Positions 1 to 20,311 of a stretch of DNA of 64,000 nt are shown in pieces. Both the position numbers and the translations under genes were made by a program. Under the pieces are notes generated by a model. That model was not told where the DNA came from. It worked only from the letters and a program-made list of their open reading frames with translations, and searched no databases. Where the stretch lies: the NCBI RefSeq assembly GCF_020536995.1, contig NC_068356.1:22735809-22799808 (forward strand), written 5' to 3'. The number at the start of each line of letters is the position of its first letter. The first letter of the stretch is position 1. The stretch comes from Dreissena polymorpha. Its lineage: Eukaryota > Mollusca > Bivalvia > Myida > Dreissenidae.

Positions 1-54
1 ATGAACCCTCGCTTAATACACTGGCATCTTATTGACAAAGCCACAGACCCATAC

Positions 55-322
55 ATATGAGCCGTGCTCTGTGAAAAGAGGTTTTAATGCATGTGCGTAA
101 AGTGTCGTCCCTGATTGACCTGTGCAGTCCGCACAGGCTTATCAGGGAAGACACTTTCAGCTTTTATTACAATATTAGTTTGAAGAAATTATATTCTTAG
201 AAAAGTCCAATTTAGGCGAAAAGTGTCGTCCCTATTAGCCTGTTAGGACTGCACAGTCTAATCTGGGACGACACGTTACGCACATGCATCAAACCCCCTT
301 TTTCCAGAGCACGGCCGATATG
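55..322. mobile_element. Palindromic MITE family P, copy 1
   Basis: Family structure: ends of the type GAGCCGTGCTCTGTGAAAA and its complement, then GCATGTGCGTAAAGTGTCGT. Each half also holds a smaller palindrome (AGATTAGCCTGTGCAGTCCG then CACAGGCTAATC). The full length is about 240-270 bp, with no coding. This copy is nearly full length. Confidence 0.85.
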
Positions 323-1200
323 ATAAATACGAAACGAAAACATACTTAAGAAATGCTTTCACAGTATTAATGGTTAAATCCCGGAAATAAGAAGGTTTTT
401 AAAAAAAACACAAAAGTTCTCATTTTGCAACAAATAATTTGTGTCAGTCTTTCCGATTATGTGCTTTAAAATCGTTTGTAAGTTAAAGTGTTTGCTTGTA
501 ACTAACTGTTTAACCAGTTTGTTCTATTTTGCTGACTGCCTCGTGAAGTTCGCGTTTTGCAACGCGTATTTCGTAATTTGTAAATCTTTTTTTTCTGTTT
601 TCATGACCCACATACCATTTAAATAGCATTTAAATAGCGAATGTTTATAAAATAAACAACTAAGGCTTTATTTACTGAAAACAGCAAATAGCGTACTATG
701 TAACTGGCAATTTAAACGTTCATTTATAATAAGCTTGAATACAAGTTCAGAAGAAACAGTCCCTGAACACCGCGACACTGAAAGCTTTATACCCTTGCAT
801 ATACTGTTTGTACAGTCAAAACTTGCTGAGGACTTACGCGTATATACGATCGTATTACTATTTTTTTAAATCGAAAAAACGATAATGTATTAACGACTTT
901 AATACATTTCAAACGAAGTCGAGAATAACAACGTAACGTTTTTTTTTCAATGGCAAATAATGTTTTGCTTTCTTGTACTCAAAACAGTTACTCAGTTGTG
1001 TAATTCCAATCGATTTGTGCAAATTCGTTCATAGGAAACATGGACAAATTGTGATCAATTATATATCAAACACGAGTCAATGTGTCGGTATTGGCGTTAA
1101 TTTGCTCGTGAATTTTCCATGAAGTAAGAACATAAGAAGTATTTGATGTTTTGTAACATTTATCAGCCCTGTTAATAAATTAATTTGATATTGCGATAAT
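323..1200. other. No feature recognised
   Basis: AT-rich sequence with only short random frames. Confidence 0.6.
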
Positions 1201-1441
1201 AATATGAGTCGTGTACTGAGAAAACTGGGCTTAATGTATGTGCCTACAGTCCGCACAGGCTTATCAGGGACGACAATTTCCGCTTAAACTAGATTTTTGG
1301 TAAAAAGGGACTTCCTTTAAGCAAAACAATCTATGAAAGCTGAAAATGTCGTTCTTGATCAGCCTGTGCGGCTACAAAGCTAATCTGGGACGACCATTAA
1401 CGCATATGCATTTTGCCCAGTTTTCTCAGAACACGACTTAT
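1201..1441. mobile_element. MITE family P, copy 2
   Basis: Full length. The left end is ATATGAGTCGTGTACTGAG and the right end CAGAACACGACTTATAT. The first internal palindrome is partly deleted. Confidence 0.8.
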
Positions 1442-1548
1442 ATATTCACATTGCAATCGTGTAGGCTCTCGTTACGCGAGCTTCATTATTTAAACTATTT
1501 GTTAAGAGGCACATCAACTGTTTTTTTATAAGAAGAGACTATCTGCAA

Positions 1549-1672
1549 ACCAAAAATACCGTAAAAGCGGAAAGTGGCGTCCCTGATAAGCCTGTTCGGA
1601 CTTCACAGGCTAATCTGGGACGACACTTTACGCACATGCATCAAACCCTCTTTTCACAGAGTACGGCCCGTA
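1549..1672. mobile_element. MITE family P, copy 3 (right half)
   Basis: Only the right half is present, from AAAAGCGGAAAGTGGCGTCC to the end CACAGAGTACGGCCC, starting about 100 bp after copy 2. Confidence 0.75.
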
Positions 1673-2285
1673 TTTAAACTTTGTCAGAATGCCTTTTGAA
1701 ATGTGGTCTCATGGGATCTTTCGAATGAATCGCAGCACTTATTAGTATTTGTGTGTGCAAAATTAAAATAATCTTGTATATTTTATGTACAATTAAGTTA
1801 TAAATTAACAGAACTTATAATTCAGAGCTTCTGTTATCGAGATACAATTCTTATTCGGAACATCACTAACAATAAACTGCAATAATGTAGCGGTAGAAAA
1901 TAGCGTTTCATTAGTAAACGAATAATTGAGCATAACATGAAAGAAAACGTATTTCGTGAAACGTATTTCATGCCCATAATATTGAGCAGGCGGAGTGCAA
2001 ACTGGTACTTTTTTTTAAATTCGGCGGTCGAAAATGAAAATGCGAGGAAATGAATGTGTCAACCAGATACTTCAATAACAACAAAAGTTTTGTTTTAGTA
2101 ACGTTTGATGATGTCATGAGGGAAAGCTGTCGCTTTTAATAATTTAAGAAGAATCGGAAATCAAAGTTATGCTATTGAAGCATGTGGGAAGGAGAAATGC
2201 GGATACAATATCAAAGGAAGAACATTTTGTCATATGAAAATAGTGTTTACAATGAGCAGTTTTAAGCCATAGCGCAACTAATACC
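1673..2285. other. No feature recognised
   Basis: Non-coding between MITE copies; no repeat shared with the rest of the window was noticed. Confidence 0.6.
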
Positions 2286-2524
2286 ACTGGGACTTTTAAC
2301 CCATGTATGCCCAGTGGACTCTCCCATTATTCTAAATTGGATCAATTTCATTCCAAAATTAGGGATGTCTAGTATTTTTATTTATATATTTAGAATATTT
2401 CTTACAGAAATTCCTGTAAGCAAACAGCGCGGACCCAGATGAGACGCCTCAAGCGGCATCTCATCTGGGTCTGCGCTGTTTGCCAAGGCCTTTTTTCTAG
2501 ACGATATGCATAAATGGGTTAATG
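2286..2524. mobile_element. MITE family Q, copy 1
   Basis: Terminal repeats are AACCCATGTATGCCCAGTGG and a complementary CATAAATGGGTTAATGC. An internal hairpin pairs CCAGATGAGACGCC with GGCATCTCATCTGGGTC, flanked by AAACAGCGC and GCGCTGTTT. Non-coding, about 240 bp. Confidence 0.8.
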
Positions 2525-3829
2525 CATGACATATTTTAAATACACATAAAATAATTCTTTGAACGAAAACACTTGGGTTTCACGTCATAAACAAACTGTT
2601 GTTTGTTTTAAAGAAGCTTATAGGAATTTCAATATACCGAATTAATATACGCGCCAACGTTAAAATAATGTTGTTGTTGTTGTTTTGTTATAAAGCTGCA
2701 TATACTTTTTGTATAGATAATAACTATCTTTTTTTGGAAATGAGTAATGAAACTTAAAAATAAATAAGCAATTATATTAAGAGGCTTATTTCATATTTCT
2801 CATTCTGACGTTTAACAACATACCTGTATAATTAACGGCTATGTTTTATTTATGTTTGTTTTATGGGAACAACAAAAAAGATGTAAAGAAAATTATTTGG
2901 TTTTCAGTAGTTTTAAGTTTAGGTTATTTCAAAATCAGTATACGAATTAAATATGTGTTTATTTTCGTATTAAGGTTGTCAAATTAAAGATGAAAATACG
3001 GTATATGGACGGACTCTGTATCCACTGACCATTGCCCATGAGTTTGCAACGACTGCATTTAATTTAACTCAGTGTTCTTTCATAAATATAATGCACATTA
3101 CACGGACTTTGTTTGAAACTAAATATGTTTTCTTTTATCCAAGTTGTATTTGCTCTAATAATCTGAGTGCATTGTCGTCTATTTGCTTAGCGACAGCTTA
3201 GGCAGTTTGTTAAATGCACTAATTACTCTAATTGACCTACAATTTCGCTGCGTACTCGTTCTATCATTTGGAATTCCGCTGAAAATTTACGAAAACAAAA
3301 CAGGAGAAAACAAGTAGTCCATAATAGAAGTTGGTACTTTGAAATTCTAAATTATGTCTGAAAACACTTTAAAAAAAATAGCAATCTTCTTTCTTCTTCT
3401 AATCCATATCACATAAAACCACACCGGGTCTCTGCGCAAAGGTAGGATTCCAAAACTTCAGAACTAATCTGTAATCTTCCGTTTTGAAATTCATTACTTA
3501 TTCATGTGCAGGTAATGTAGACAGAAGATTTTATCGCGATAACATGGACGATAAAACTCTCTTTTTAGAGACCTCTTGTGAACTATGAAAATTATCTGTA
3601 ATTTCCATAAGCGGAGCGTATCAAGTTTTAGTCTCCTCTAATATTCCCCTGATGATCTAACAACAACGTGATGGGTATATATTATTTATTCCCTTACTTA
3701 TAGACTTAAATCATCCGTAAGTGTTAGCCTTTGAATCTTGCAAGTCATAGTTAAAAACAAAACTTGGCATGGGTCAACGCCAAGGTTTCAAATAACACTC
3801 GTGGATGGCAGACCAAGAGCAGATTATAA
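2525..3829. other. No feature recognised
   Basis: 1.3 kb of AT-rich sequence without convincing exons on either strand. Confidence 0.6.
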
Positions 3830-3943
3830 AGGGGTCATGCTCTGTAAAAAAGGGGTTTAATGCATGTGCGTAAAGTGTCGTCCCAGATTGGGACGACACT
3901 TTACGCAAATGAATTTAACCCCTTTTTCACAGATCACAGTCAA
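3830..3943. mobile_element. MITE family P, copy 4 (114-bp deletion form)
   Basis: The two outer arms are joined almost directly: GTGTCGTCCCAGATT runs straight into GGGACGACACTTTACGC. This makes a compact near-perfect inverted repeat, and the whole centre is missing. Confidence 0.8.
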
Positions 3944-4277
3944 TGAAGTTATTGTAACAGTTCTGATAATATGTTAACTTTAGTAAACTAACGCCCATCA
4001 TCAGCAATCTTATGCCCTTACTTAGCCGACCAATCATAGGCAGTATTTTCAGCTCAAAAGTCAAAGTAGCATAAAAGGATCAGTCTTTTATCAATTTCAT
4101 TCGCGTGCGCTTCATAGTTTTATTTCGACCCATGGTGCAAAAAGGTACCTTGTGTACTTTAAATTTAACGGTATGTGGTACCATTTTGCACCAATGGAGC
4201 GATTTGATATATACCAACAATACAATTTTACATTGAAACCATTCAATCGATATTTCATAGTCCTGAGTAACTGGACC

Positions 4278-4489
4278 AAATGCGTCTGAGAAAACTGGAC
4301 ATAATGCATGTGCGCAAAGTGTCGTCCCAGATTAGCCTGTGCAGTCCGCACAGGCTAATCAGGGACGACACTTTCCGCCTTAATTGGATTTTGCTAAGAA
4401 GAGACTTCATTTTAACGAAAATGGACTGCACAGGCTGATCTGGGACGACACTTTACGCACAAGCATTATGCCCATTTTTCTCAGAAATA
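4278..4489. mobile_element. MITE family P, copy 5
   Basis: Runs from CTGAGAAAACTGGACATAAT to CCATTTTTCTCAGAAA. Most of the second internal palindrome is deleted. Confidence 0.8.
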
Positions 4490-4865
4490 AATCTGTTAAC
4501 AGGCTGATTCAGATTATAAATAAAAGTGGGATGCAATCACGTGACAGACAATTTGGCGACGTCCATTCCGAGATTCGTATTTTTCGCCATTGTATGACCT
4601 TGAATACCTTTTTTTAATGCCGCTCACATTCCAGCCATATAAGCGAGAAAGTGATATGAACAATAGTAGATTGCAACACTATCTGATTTGAAAAAAGCAA
4701 TGTATCTAACTCGGCCGAACTACATTTGATTATTGCCAATGCGTGTGCGTGAGCATTAGGATAAGATGTGTTTAAATACTTTTTATTACGTTGTTTTTTT
4801 TACTTGTAAAAAGCTTTTGTATTTGCTGAATTATTCCCGTATATATCAACCACGCAGTATAATAT

Positions 4866-5098
4866 TAAACCCTCTCCCATTCAGAAGCAAAGTGAAAATG
4901 ACTATGTGCAAACAGCATAAAACCAGAACAGCCTTGGAGCAACTCGCAATTTGTTCAGGTTTTATGCTGTTTGCTACTCACCAGTATCTAAGTGTTGGAA
5001 AGGAAGCCTTACAAACTTGAAGAAAGGCCTTTAATTTAAAAGTACTTTCTTAGGGACTACACATGCTTGAAAATACGTATCTAAGTGGTAAAGGGTCA
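4866..5098. mobile_element. MITE-like hairpin repeat (family R)
   Basis: A strong hairpin pairs GCAAACAGCATAAAACCAGA (from 4909) with TCAGGTTTTATGCTGTTTGC. The flanks are CCCTCTCCCATTCAGAAGC and a loosely complementary AAGTGGTAAAGGGTC. No coding is evident. Confidence 0.55.
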
Positions 5099-5129
5099 AA
5101 ACACTCATATACGCATTTCAGGCCATTAT

Positions 5130-5588
5130 AGGTTACAATACACTAAATGATCGCTTCATGTAGGGCTGTACTCTCTAAAAAAATATCATAGTTGACAGGA
5201 AGGCATGTCTTACACTTTTTACCATTATTCAGGTGTTATCTTGCAGAGATAATGGTAGGGCATGAATAGGTGTTCACTACTGAATCCCTGAAATATGATA
5301 CACTTGAAGACTTTAGTAAACCATTGCACTAGAAAAGGTTACATTCCACTAAGAAACGGCCGAAAAAAAAAGTTGCAAAAACAGTCGATTTTGATTTGTG
5401 TCAAGTTCTTTCTTGCATTGTACATGACATATCTTTTGTATTGCATAAATCGATTCCGCTTAGAATGGCCTTTAAGAAAAGGTATGGTTATGGGGGTCTC
5501 TATGTGCAAAATGTTGCATTTATTTTCGCTCAAAGTTGTCGCTTTTACATTGAATTATATAGGGAAACTATTTGGTGTATTATGACCT
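5130..5588 (+). mobile_element. MITE 'A', solitary copy
   Basis: A 459-bp element, opposite in orientation to the same sequence in the 36.8-40.8 kb array and equal to it in length. Its ends form an imperfect inverted repeat: AGGTTACAATACACTAAAT at the left and the complement of AGGTCATAATACACCAAAT at the right. Open frames inside it are not convincing as genes. Being alone here shows that A is an interspersed element and not merely part of a satellite. Confidence 0.8.
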
Positions 5589-6057
5589 GGTATTTTAAGC
5601 CTAGCCGATTCGATACATTATGCAATGATAGAATAGTAACATATTCTCTGTATGAAGTGGGCATTACAACATAAAACAAGCAATTGACGAGTTTTACATT
5701 CCCAAGTTGGGGGTTGATCACAACGAGGAAATCAGATTCAGTGAGATATGCCATCGAGATTTTTCCGCCAAACCGTGCTTTATTATTTATGAAATCGTTA
5801 TATTGTTTGATTATAGAACCACTTTATGAACATATAGTGTATACGTGTAACAAAAATTGTAACAGTTCACGTGACAATTACGTACTCCACATGGCGCCAG
5901 ACACACTTTGGCGTCGTTTTATTACAATAAATATGATAACGTGATATTATTTCAGTATTTTTTTCTTTCTCTGCAGCTTGGAACTATAGCGAGAAGAGAG
6001 AGAAAAGAAGAGTATACCACTTTTATAAAGATCACATGATGAAACTATTTGAGCCTT

Positions 6058-6315
6058 GCTTTGGGATAACGGGGCTTAATGCATAAGCGTAAAGTGTTAT
6101 CCCAGATTAGCCTGTGCAGTCCGCACAGGCTAATCAGGGACAACACTTTGAGCCAAAACTTGATTTTCGATACGAAGGGACTTCCTTGAAACTAAAAATA
6201 CCAAAAAATCGTAAAGTGTCGTCCCTGATTAGCCTGTCCAGACTGCACAAGCTAATCTCGGACGACACTTTACGCACATGCATTAAGCCCAGTTTTCTCA
6301 GAACAAGGCCCATAT
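6058..6315. mobile_element. MITE family P, copy 6
   Basis: Nearly full length; both internal palindromes (GCCTGTGCAGTCCGCACAGG and GCCTGTCCAGACTGCACAAG) are present. The right end is CAGTTTTCTCAGAACAAGGC. Confidence 0.8.
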
Positions 6316-6688
6316 AGTGTATACGTGTAACACAATTGTAACAGTACATGTTACAATTAAGTATTCCACATGGTACCATGGTAATCAGTGCAGTAACTCA
6401 GGTGTCATTGTTTCGACATTGACTTCGTGAAATGTGGATAAAATAATAAAATAGACATTTAAGTTTAAGGTAAATAAAACTTAACATAATATAACATAAG
6501 ATTGATATTAATAAGATCAACATTACATATTTATAAAAATAGTTTCTAGAGAGCATAAAAGGCGCATGACTGTATAGAATGACAATTAACACTTTCTTGT
6601 TGAGTTGTTTGGTATAAATTGTTAAACTTATGTGTTTATCTATGCTTTCTTATTTTATTGTTCTTACTAGTGATCTTTTAATATATTT

Positions 6689-6797
6689 GGACCGTGCTCT
6701 GTGAAAAAGGGGTTTAATGCATGTGCGTAGTGTCGTCCCAGATTAGCCTGTGCCGTCCGCATAGGCTAATCAGGGACGACACTTTCCGCTTTTATGA
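6689..6797. mobile_element. MITE family P, copy 7 (left half)
   Basis: Only the left arm with its palindrome, from ACCGTGCTCTGTGAAAAAGG to CACTTTCCGCTTTTATG. Confidence 0.75.
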
Positions 6798-7292
6798 TAC
6801 GTCTCTCCGTGCTCAAAGTGAGCTTCTGTAATCATCCTATGTCAAGCGTCCAGCATCATTTGGTGTGCGGTATGTGTGTATCGTAATAGTTCAGATCGTT
6901 ACAAATCTAGAGGCCACGTTTTCCATCTAATCTTAATGGAACTTAGTCAGAAAATATCGGACTGTTTGAACATTATATAAAGATAGAATTTTAGTCACGT
7001 GTTTGAAACTAGGTCACTATGTCAAATCATAGCAAAATCGTGTAACCATTCTTGAGTTCACAATAGTGGTCTAAAACAGTGTATTCCTAAGGGCATAAGG
7101 AATATACTGGACTATACATTCCCAGGGTATGACGCGCAGAGCGTACGTAAGTGTTAATATAGTATTGTATTGACTGTTACTATCATTAAATACGTATTTA
7201 TATTATGAAACTTGACTATACTATTATACAAAGTTTGTATTAATATTTAATTATAATTAGCATTGCACCTATCACTCCAATAATTATAAGAA

Positions 7293-7620
7293 TGCGGTAC
7301 CATATTACTAGAATCAGCCCGGGTATGTTTCCGCGCAAGATGTATGATACGTTGGTGGGATTTACTGCCTCTTTCCCAAAGACCAAGATCTTGTCAGTTA
7401 TCAGAATGTCCAGTAGATATTTGGACAGCACAGAGAAGACCGGGCCTTTGCATCGCTCCTCGATGAATAGGTTTAACACTAGTCCATGGGAGTGCAATGC
7501 GGCTCGAAGCCGGCGCCTCTGCAATGAAAAGAGGTTGCAGTGTAGCAGAATGTGGGCAGCCGTGAAGGGCTCCCGACAACGGTTCCAGAACGATGCCATA
7601 CTCTCCTGCGCCACCGAGTT
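7293..7620 (-). mobile_element. LINE 3' coding tail (ORF2 C-terminus)
   Basis: The minus frame encodes RCREPFTAAHILLHCNLFSL then QRRRLRAALHSHGLVLNLF and GPVFSVLSKYLLDILI. This is the Cys-X2-Cys...His-X4-Cys type zinc knuckle (here partly eroded) and helix found after the reverse transcriptase in Jockey/CR1-like LINEs. The upstream part is lost: the frame runs straight into the 18-bp minisatellite. The exact clade is not determined. Confidence 0.5.
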
Positions 7621-7642
7621 ACAGTGTGTTTCCAATCCTAAG

Positions 7643-7934
7643 ACGCGTCGTGGCTCTGTCAAGCGTCGTAGCTCTGTTAAGCGTTATGTCTCTGTCAATC
7701 GTCGTGGCTCTGTCAAGAGTCGTGGCTCTGTCAAACGTCGTGGCTCTGTCAAGCGTCGTGGCTCTGTCAAGCGTCGTGGCTCTGTCAAGCGTCTTGGCTA
7801 TGTCAAACGTCTTGGCTCTGTCAAGCGCCGTGGCTCTGTCAAGCGTCGTGGCTCTATCAAGCGTCATAGTTCTGTCAAGCGTCGTTGCTCTGCCAAGCGC
7901 CGTGGCTCTGTCAAACGTCATGGCTATGTCAAAC
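7643..7934. repeat. 18-bp minisatellite (about 16 copies)
   Basis: The unit is CGTGGCTCTGTCAAGCGT with scattered substitutions. As 18 is a multiple of three, every frame is open; one reads SVKRRG repeatedly, another VALSSV, the minus strand LDRATT. It sits between the LINE tail and MITE family P copy 8. I do not regard the encoded repeats as a protein. Confidence 0.85.
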
Positions 7935-7964
7935 ATCGTTTTTTATGTCAAGCCATAGCACTGT

Positions 7965-8041
7965 GCGGACTGCACAGGCTAATCTAGGACGACACTTGAC
8001 GCACATGCATTAAGCCCATTTTTCTCAGAACGCGACTCATT
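7965..8041. mobile_element. MITE family P, copy 8 (right end)
   Basis: Right arm only, from TGTGCGGACTGCACAGGC to CTCAGAACGCGACTCAT, directly after the minisatellite. Confidence 0.75.
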
Positions 8042-8296
8042 TTATGACGAAAGCATTCATGTTCCCATATTGAACCGCGATTGTTTGGAATAATGATTTA
8101 AATCGAGCATATTTGTTTTGTAAATATTTCCTTAATTACCATCTCTACGGTATCAGATTTGGTATGAATCGCATACGTATTACCTATGTATGTGACACCA
8201 TATTGAAGTCTTGTCTAAGTACATGCTTAAACAGCATAGCAAGCCTAAAGTTAAATGACTTATGTATGGACTCAAAAGGACCGTTTAACAGATTTC

Positions 8297-8465
8297 GGCA
8301 TTTATTGTAGTGTATCATTAAATGCTTTATATTAATAAATGTAAACATTTGATCTAAAAAGCTTCAGTTTAAAATAAAAAAAGAAACAAAAAAGTAACCC
8401 TCAACTGGGCTCAAACCACTGACCCCTGACGTTAAAGTCTAATGCTTAGACCACTCGGCCATCCG
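8297..8465 (-). mobile_element. tRNA-derived SINE, copy 1
   Basis: The minus strand begins with a tRNA-like head: A box TGGCCGAGTGGTCTAAGC and B box GGTTTGAGCCC about 35 bases later. An AT-rich body follows and ends near AAAGCATTTAATGATACA. The same body follows a tRNA-like head at 36545-36722, which supports a SINE over a lone tRNA pseudogene. The A box suggests a Leu- or Ser-type ancestor. Confidence 0.65.
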
Positions 8466-8885
8466 TTCTCATAAAATGAATGATGTATTTTATACTTTAT
8501 ATAAGCAATCCTCGTAGTGTCACAAAATAAATATAACGACAACAACAGAACTCCCCAGATTATTCAGTAGTTTCGCGTTGCAACAGTTTAAAATTTTCAG
8601 GTTTTTAAATCGTCAAAAGATGCATAAAATGTATATTTTAGAGCATGGTAAATGCTCAGTATTACTGTTTCCTCACAAAGATCATAACTAAAACGAAAAT
8701 TTACGAATCTGAAACATTTCTTTTTAATTTTGTCAATTAACCAAAACGTGAAAAGTTTTTTTAAATGCATTCCTTAATTACGTTAGTATTAAATAAAATA
8801 TTGTAGAAATCACTCCTACTGGACATTGTTTTTCAAATCAAAACAACATACGGACGCATCGCTTTTGAGAAACAATATACATGTA

Positions 8886-9122
8886 TCATAACCCATTTAT
8901 GCCTAGTGGACTCTCCCATCCTTCTATATTTATATATTATATATTTCCAAAATTAGGGATGTCTAGTATATTTATTTCTATATTTAGAATACTTCTTACA
9001 GAAGTTCCATTAAGCAAATAGCGCAGACTCAGATGAGACGCCGCATGATGCGGCGTCTCATATGGGTCTACGCTGTTTGCAAAGGCCTTTTTTCTAGACG
9101 TTAGGCATAAATGGGTTAAAGT
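8886..9122. mobile_element. MITE family Q, copy 2
   Basis: Terminal repeats AACCCATTTATGCCTAG and CATAAATGGGTTAAAG; internal hairpin GAGACGCCGCATGATG/CGGCGTCTC. Same layout as the copy at 2286-2524, including CCAAAATTAGGGATGTCTAG. Confidence 0.8.
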
Positions 9123-9835
9123 CATGCGACAGCTTAGGGATGCCTTGTACTTTGATTGTTGTTAAACTTATGATAAAGTATTTCCTCGTAAACTAATGAT
9201 GATCGTGTCGAAACACAAAAAGACATTGACTTTTGCAGTCGTTTCTGTCAAATATTGTTTTATGTTATATATCTGCTTTGCTTCTACTATAGCATGTTGT
9301 CTAAATTTCGAACTTTTAAAGACATTGACATGATAAAGTTGGTAAGGACATTCAATGTAATGTGAATAGGACTTATCTAACTTTATAGGTCATGTATGGT
9401 TTTAGAATTTGGTTTAATAAACCCAAATCAGTCTGTTAAAACCCAAATGAAGACCGATGCGGAATATCATGTCCTTACTTTTGGTCTTATCATGTGTTTT
9501 TCAGATACACCGGACTCAGCATGTATTCTTCTACGAGATAAACGAAACTTTTATGAACGTATCTGTTTCAATAATCTACTATTTTTAAATGAACCGAACA
9601 AACTCTTGTCACGTGGTTGAATTAGGTGAGTGGTTATGACATACGACCCATTGTCGCATGACGCGGCTCATAGACCAGCGCTATTATGACAATATTGCAT
9701 CATTCAAACCAATAGCGCTACTTGAAGGAGCCTGGATGTACATGTGATTGGCATCAATATTTTTGTTGCTTACCGGTATATTTCGTGATGTTCCATTCAC
9801 AATTCTTTGGTATCCTAAATCTGTAAAATCATTTT

Positions 9836-9950
9836 AGCCTCGCTCTGGAAAAATCGGGCTTAATGCATATGCGTTAAGTGTCGTCTCAGATTAGCCTGTG
9901 CAGTCCACACCGACTAATCAGGGGCGACACTGTCCGCTTTCAGACATAGT
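9836..9950. mobile_element. MITE family P, copy 9 (left half)
   Basis: Left arm with its palindrome, from GCCTCGCTCTGGAAAAATCG to CACTGTCCGCTTTC. Confidence 0.75.
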
Positions 9951-10644
9951 TAAGTCATTTGGTTCAGATTTAGCTTTGATTTCAAGCGATTCCTATTTCG
10001 GATTCAACGTTGAATGAAAGACATGTTGTTGTTTTTTTTTCAAACCTTTATGTTACATTTAATCATAACTGTTTTACACCTGTATTTAGTATTTATTCAG
10101 ATGAGACCATCTCAAGGTGAAAAAAGAATGCTTAACTGCTTCTTGTTAATTGCTTTTGCTCAATAGACATTTGAAAAAAATGCGTGCCAATTTCGTTGTT
10201 GCAGATATCAATCTTGAGAGTAGCGACTTCTTGATTACTTCTTGACATTCGCTTTTTGATCTATATGCAATTCGTATTTGTGCTCAAAAAGTGAATGTTG
10301 CTGACAACCGCTTTGAAATATTTACATTTAAAACGTTTGAAATACAGACATGTCGAGAACATCCTTTTATGAAATTAATATAAATTTAAATAACCAGTTA
10401 TGAATTTAAATGACATGTTCATGATGCAATATTCTGAACGACATTCAACCATGTGCATCGGGAGTTAGAAAAGGATATGGGTATAAACAATATATACATA
10501 TATTTATACCATATATTTATACATGTACTCACATTTGTGTAAATAAGACCTTGTAAAACATTGATCTGTCAATACCAAAGAAATCGAAATTAAAAACATC
10601 GACCGGTAATTTAAGTTCTTTCAATCGGGAAACTAACAAAGCTA

Positions 10645-10873
10645 ACAATGGGAAAACAATCCTTAATGCATGCTTTTAAAGTATACTCCCAGATAACCAT
10701 GTGCAGTTACCGCTTTTATGGAATGTTTCGTTTAAAGGAAGTCTCCTATAAACGAAAATCTATTCTATGAGGAAAGTGTCGTCCCTGATAAATCTGTGTG
10801 GGCTGTACAGGCTAATCCGGGACGACATTTTAAGCACATGCATTATGCCCCGTATTCACAAAACGCGGCTTAT
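10645..10873. mobile_element. MITE family P, copy 10
   Basis: A diverged full-length copy, recognisable by GGAAAGTGTCGTCCCTGATA and the right end CACATGCATTATGCCCCG. The left palindrome is damaged. Confidence 0.7.
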
Positions 10874-11267
10874 ATATTAAGTTATAAAGGCAATCAACTA
10901 AGCGACAACGGTGCTTACATGTGTTCACATAAAATTAATATTTGTTTGAATAGAACTGAATTTCTTCAACAGATTAACATGACGAAAGAGACTCATTGGT
11001 ATACAACATCCGTTCAAACTTAATAGTCGATTGGTCGATAACACTTTCGTAGTCTTATAACATATGGAGCGAACACCATAAACTGATATTGAAAACAACA
11101 TTCGCAAAGTGCGCTTTATTGATAGTATATTTTATGCTAGTATGCAATGCGCACACAGAAAAAGAAACGCCGTTAACATTGAAATATATTGTACGATATA
11201 TGCCGCGAAATTCCAACGTATGTTTAATTTTGAGAGGTAAAGATACTTTCGCATCTCCTGAACGTAC

Positions 11268-19781
<8,514 letters not shown>

Positions 19782-19890
19782 CTGAAAAAGAGAAACTATT
19801 GTTCAGAATCCACATGACGATTTATCTTTGCATGATGCAAAACAAGAAATGAGTGTTTTAAAGAAAATAGTTTGGTACCCGATATACATT

Positions 19891-20126
19891 TGTGTCGTGT
19901 TCTGAGAAAACTGGGCATAATGCATGTGCGTAAAGTGTCGTCCCAGATTAGCCTGTGCAATCCGCCTTAACTGGATTTTCGTATAGAAGAGACTTCCTTT
20001 AAACGAAAAATACCATAAAAGCGGAAAGTTTCTTCCCTGATTAGCCTGTGCGAACTGCACAGGCTAATCTGGGACGACACTTTACGCACATGCATTATGC
20101 CCAGTTTTCTCAGAACACGACTCATA
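19891..20126. mobile_element. MITE family P, copy 17
   Basis: Ends GTCGTGTTCTGAGAAAACTG and CAGTTTTCTCAGAACACGAC are complementary over about 20 bases. The first palindrome is deleted. Confidence 0.85.
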
Positions 20127-20290
20127 TGAGTCCCGCCCTGGGAAAACTGGACTTAATGCATGTGCTAAAGTGTCGTCTCTTGGTAGCATGTGCAGTCCGC
20201 ATAGGCTAATCAGGGAAGACAATTTCCGCCTTAACTGAATTTGCGTGTGAAATAGACTTCCTTTATACGAAAAATTCCATAACACCGTAC
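20122..20290. mobile_element. MITE family P, copy 18 (right-truncated)
   Basis: Abuts copy 17 head to tail and reads ATGAGTCCCGCCCTGGG then AGTGTCGTCTCTTGGTAGC. The right half is gone. This is the last copy of the family in the window. Confidence 0.75.
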
Positions 20291-20311
20291 TGAATTCCAT
20301 AATACCGTACT

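Larger units (their letters stand above)
8466..10644. other. Intergenic, apart from MITEs P and Q
   Basis: The parts outside 8886-9122 and 9836-9950 show no exons. CGCATGACGCGGCTCATA at about 9657-9674 is a dispersed motif seen again, inverted, at the edge of NWD-like exon 7. Confidence 0.5.

Noticed and set aside
7292-7987. 231-codon frame rich in SVKRRG as a basic protein
   Set aside because: It is produced by an 18-bp tandem repeat, open in all frames, joined to the antisense of a LINE tail and a MITE end.
8397-8465. Functional tRNA gene on the minus strand
   Set aside because: A and B boxes are present but the acceptor stem does not pair and the AT-rich body recurs with a second, eroded head at 36.6 kb, so it is a SINE.
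9396-9620. 74-codon plus-strand frame
   Set aside because: Residue composition is unremarkable and no splice partner or homology is apparent.
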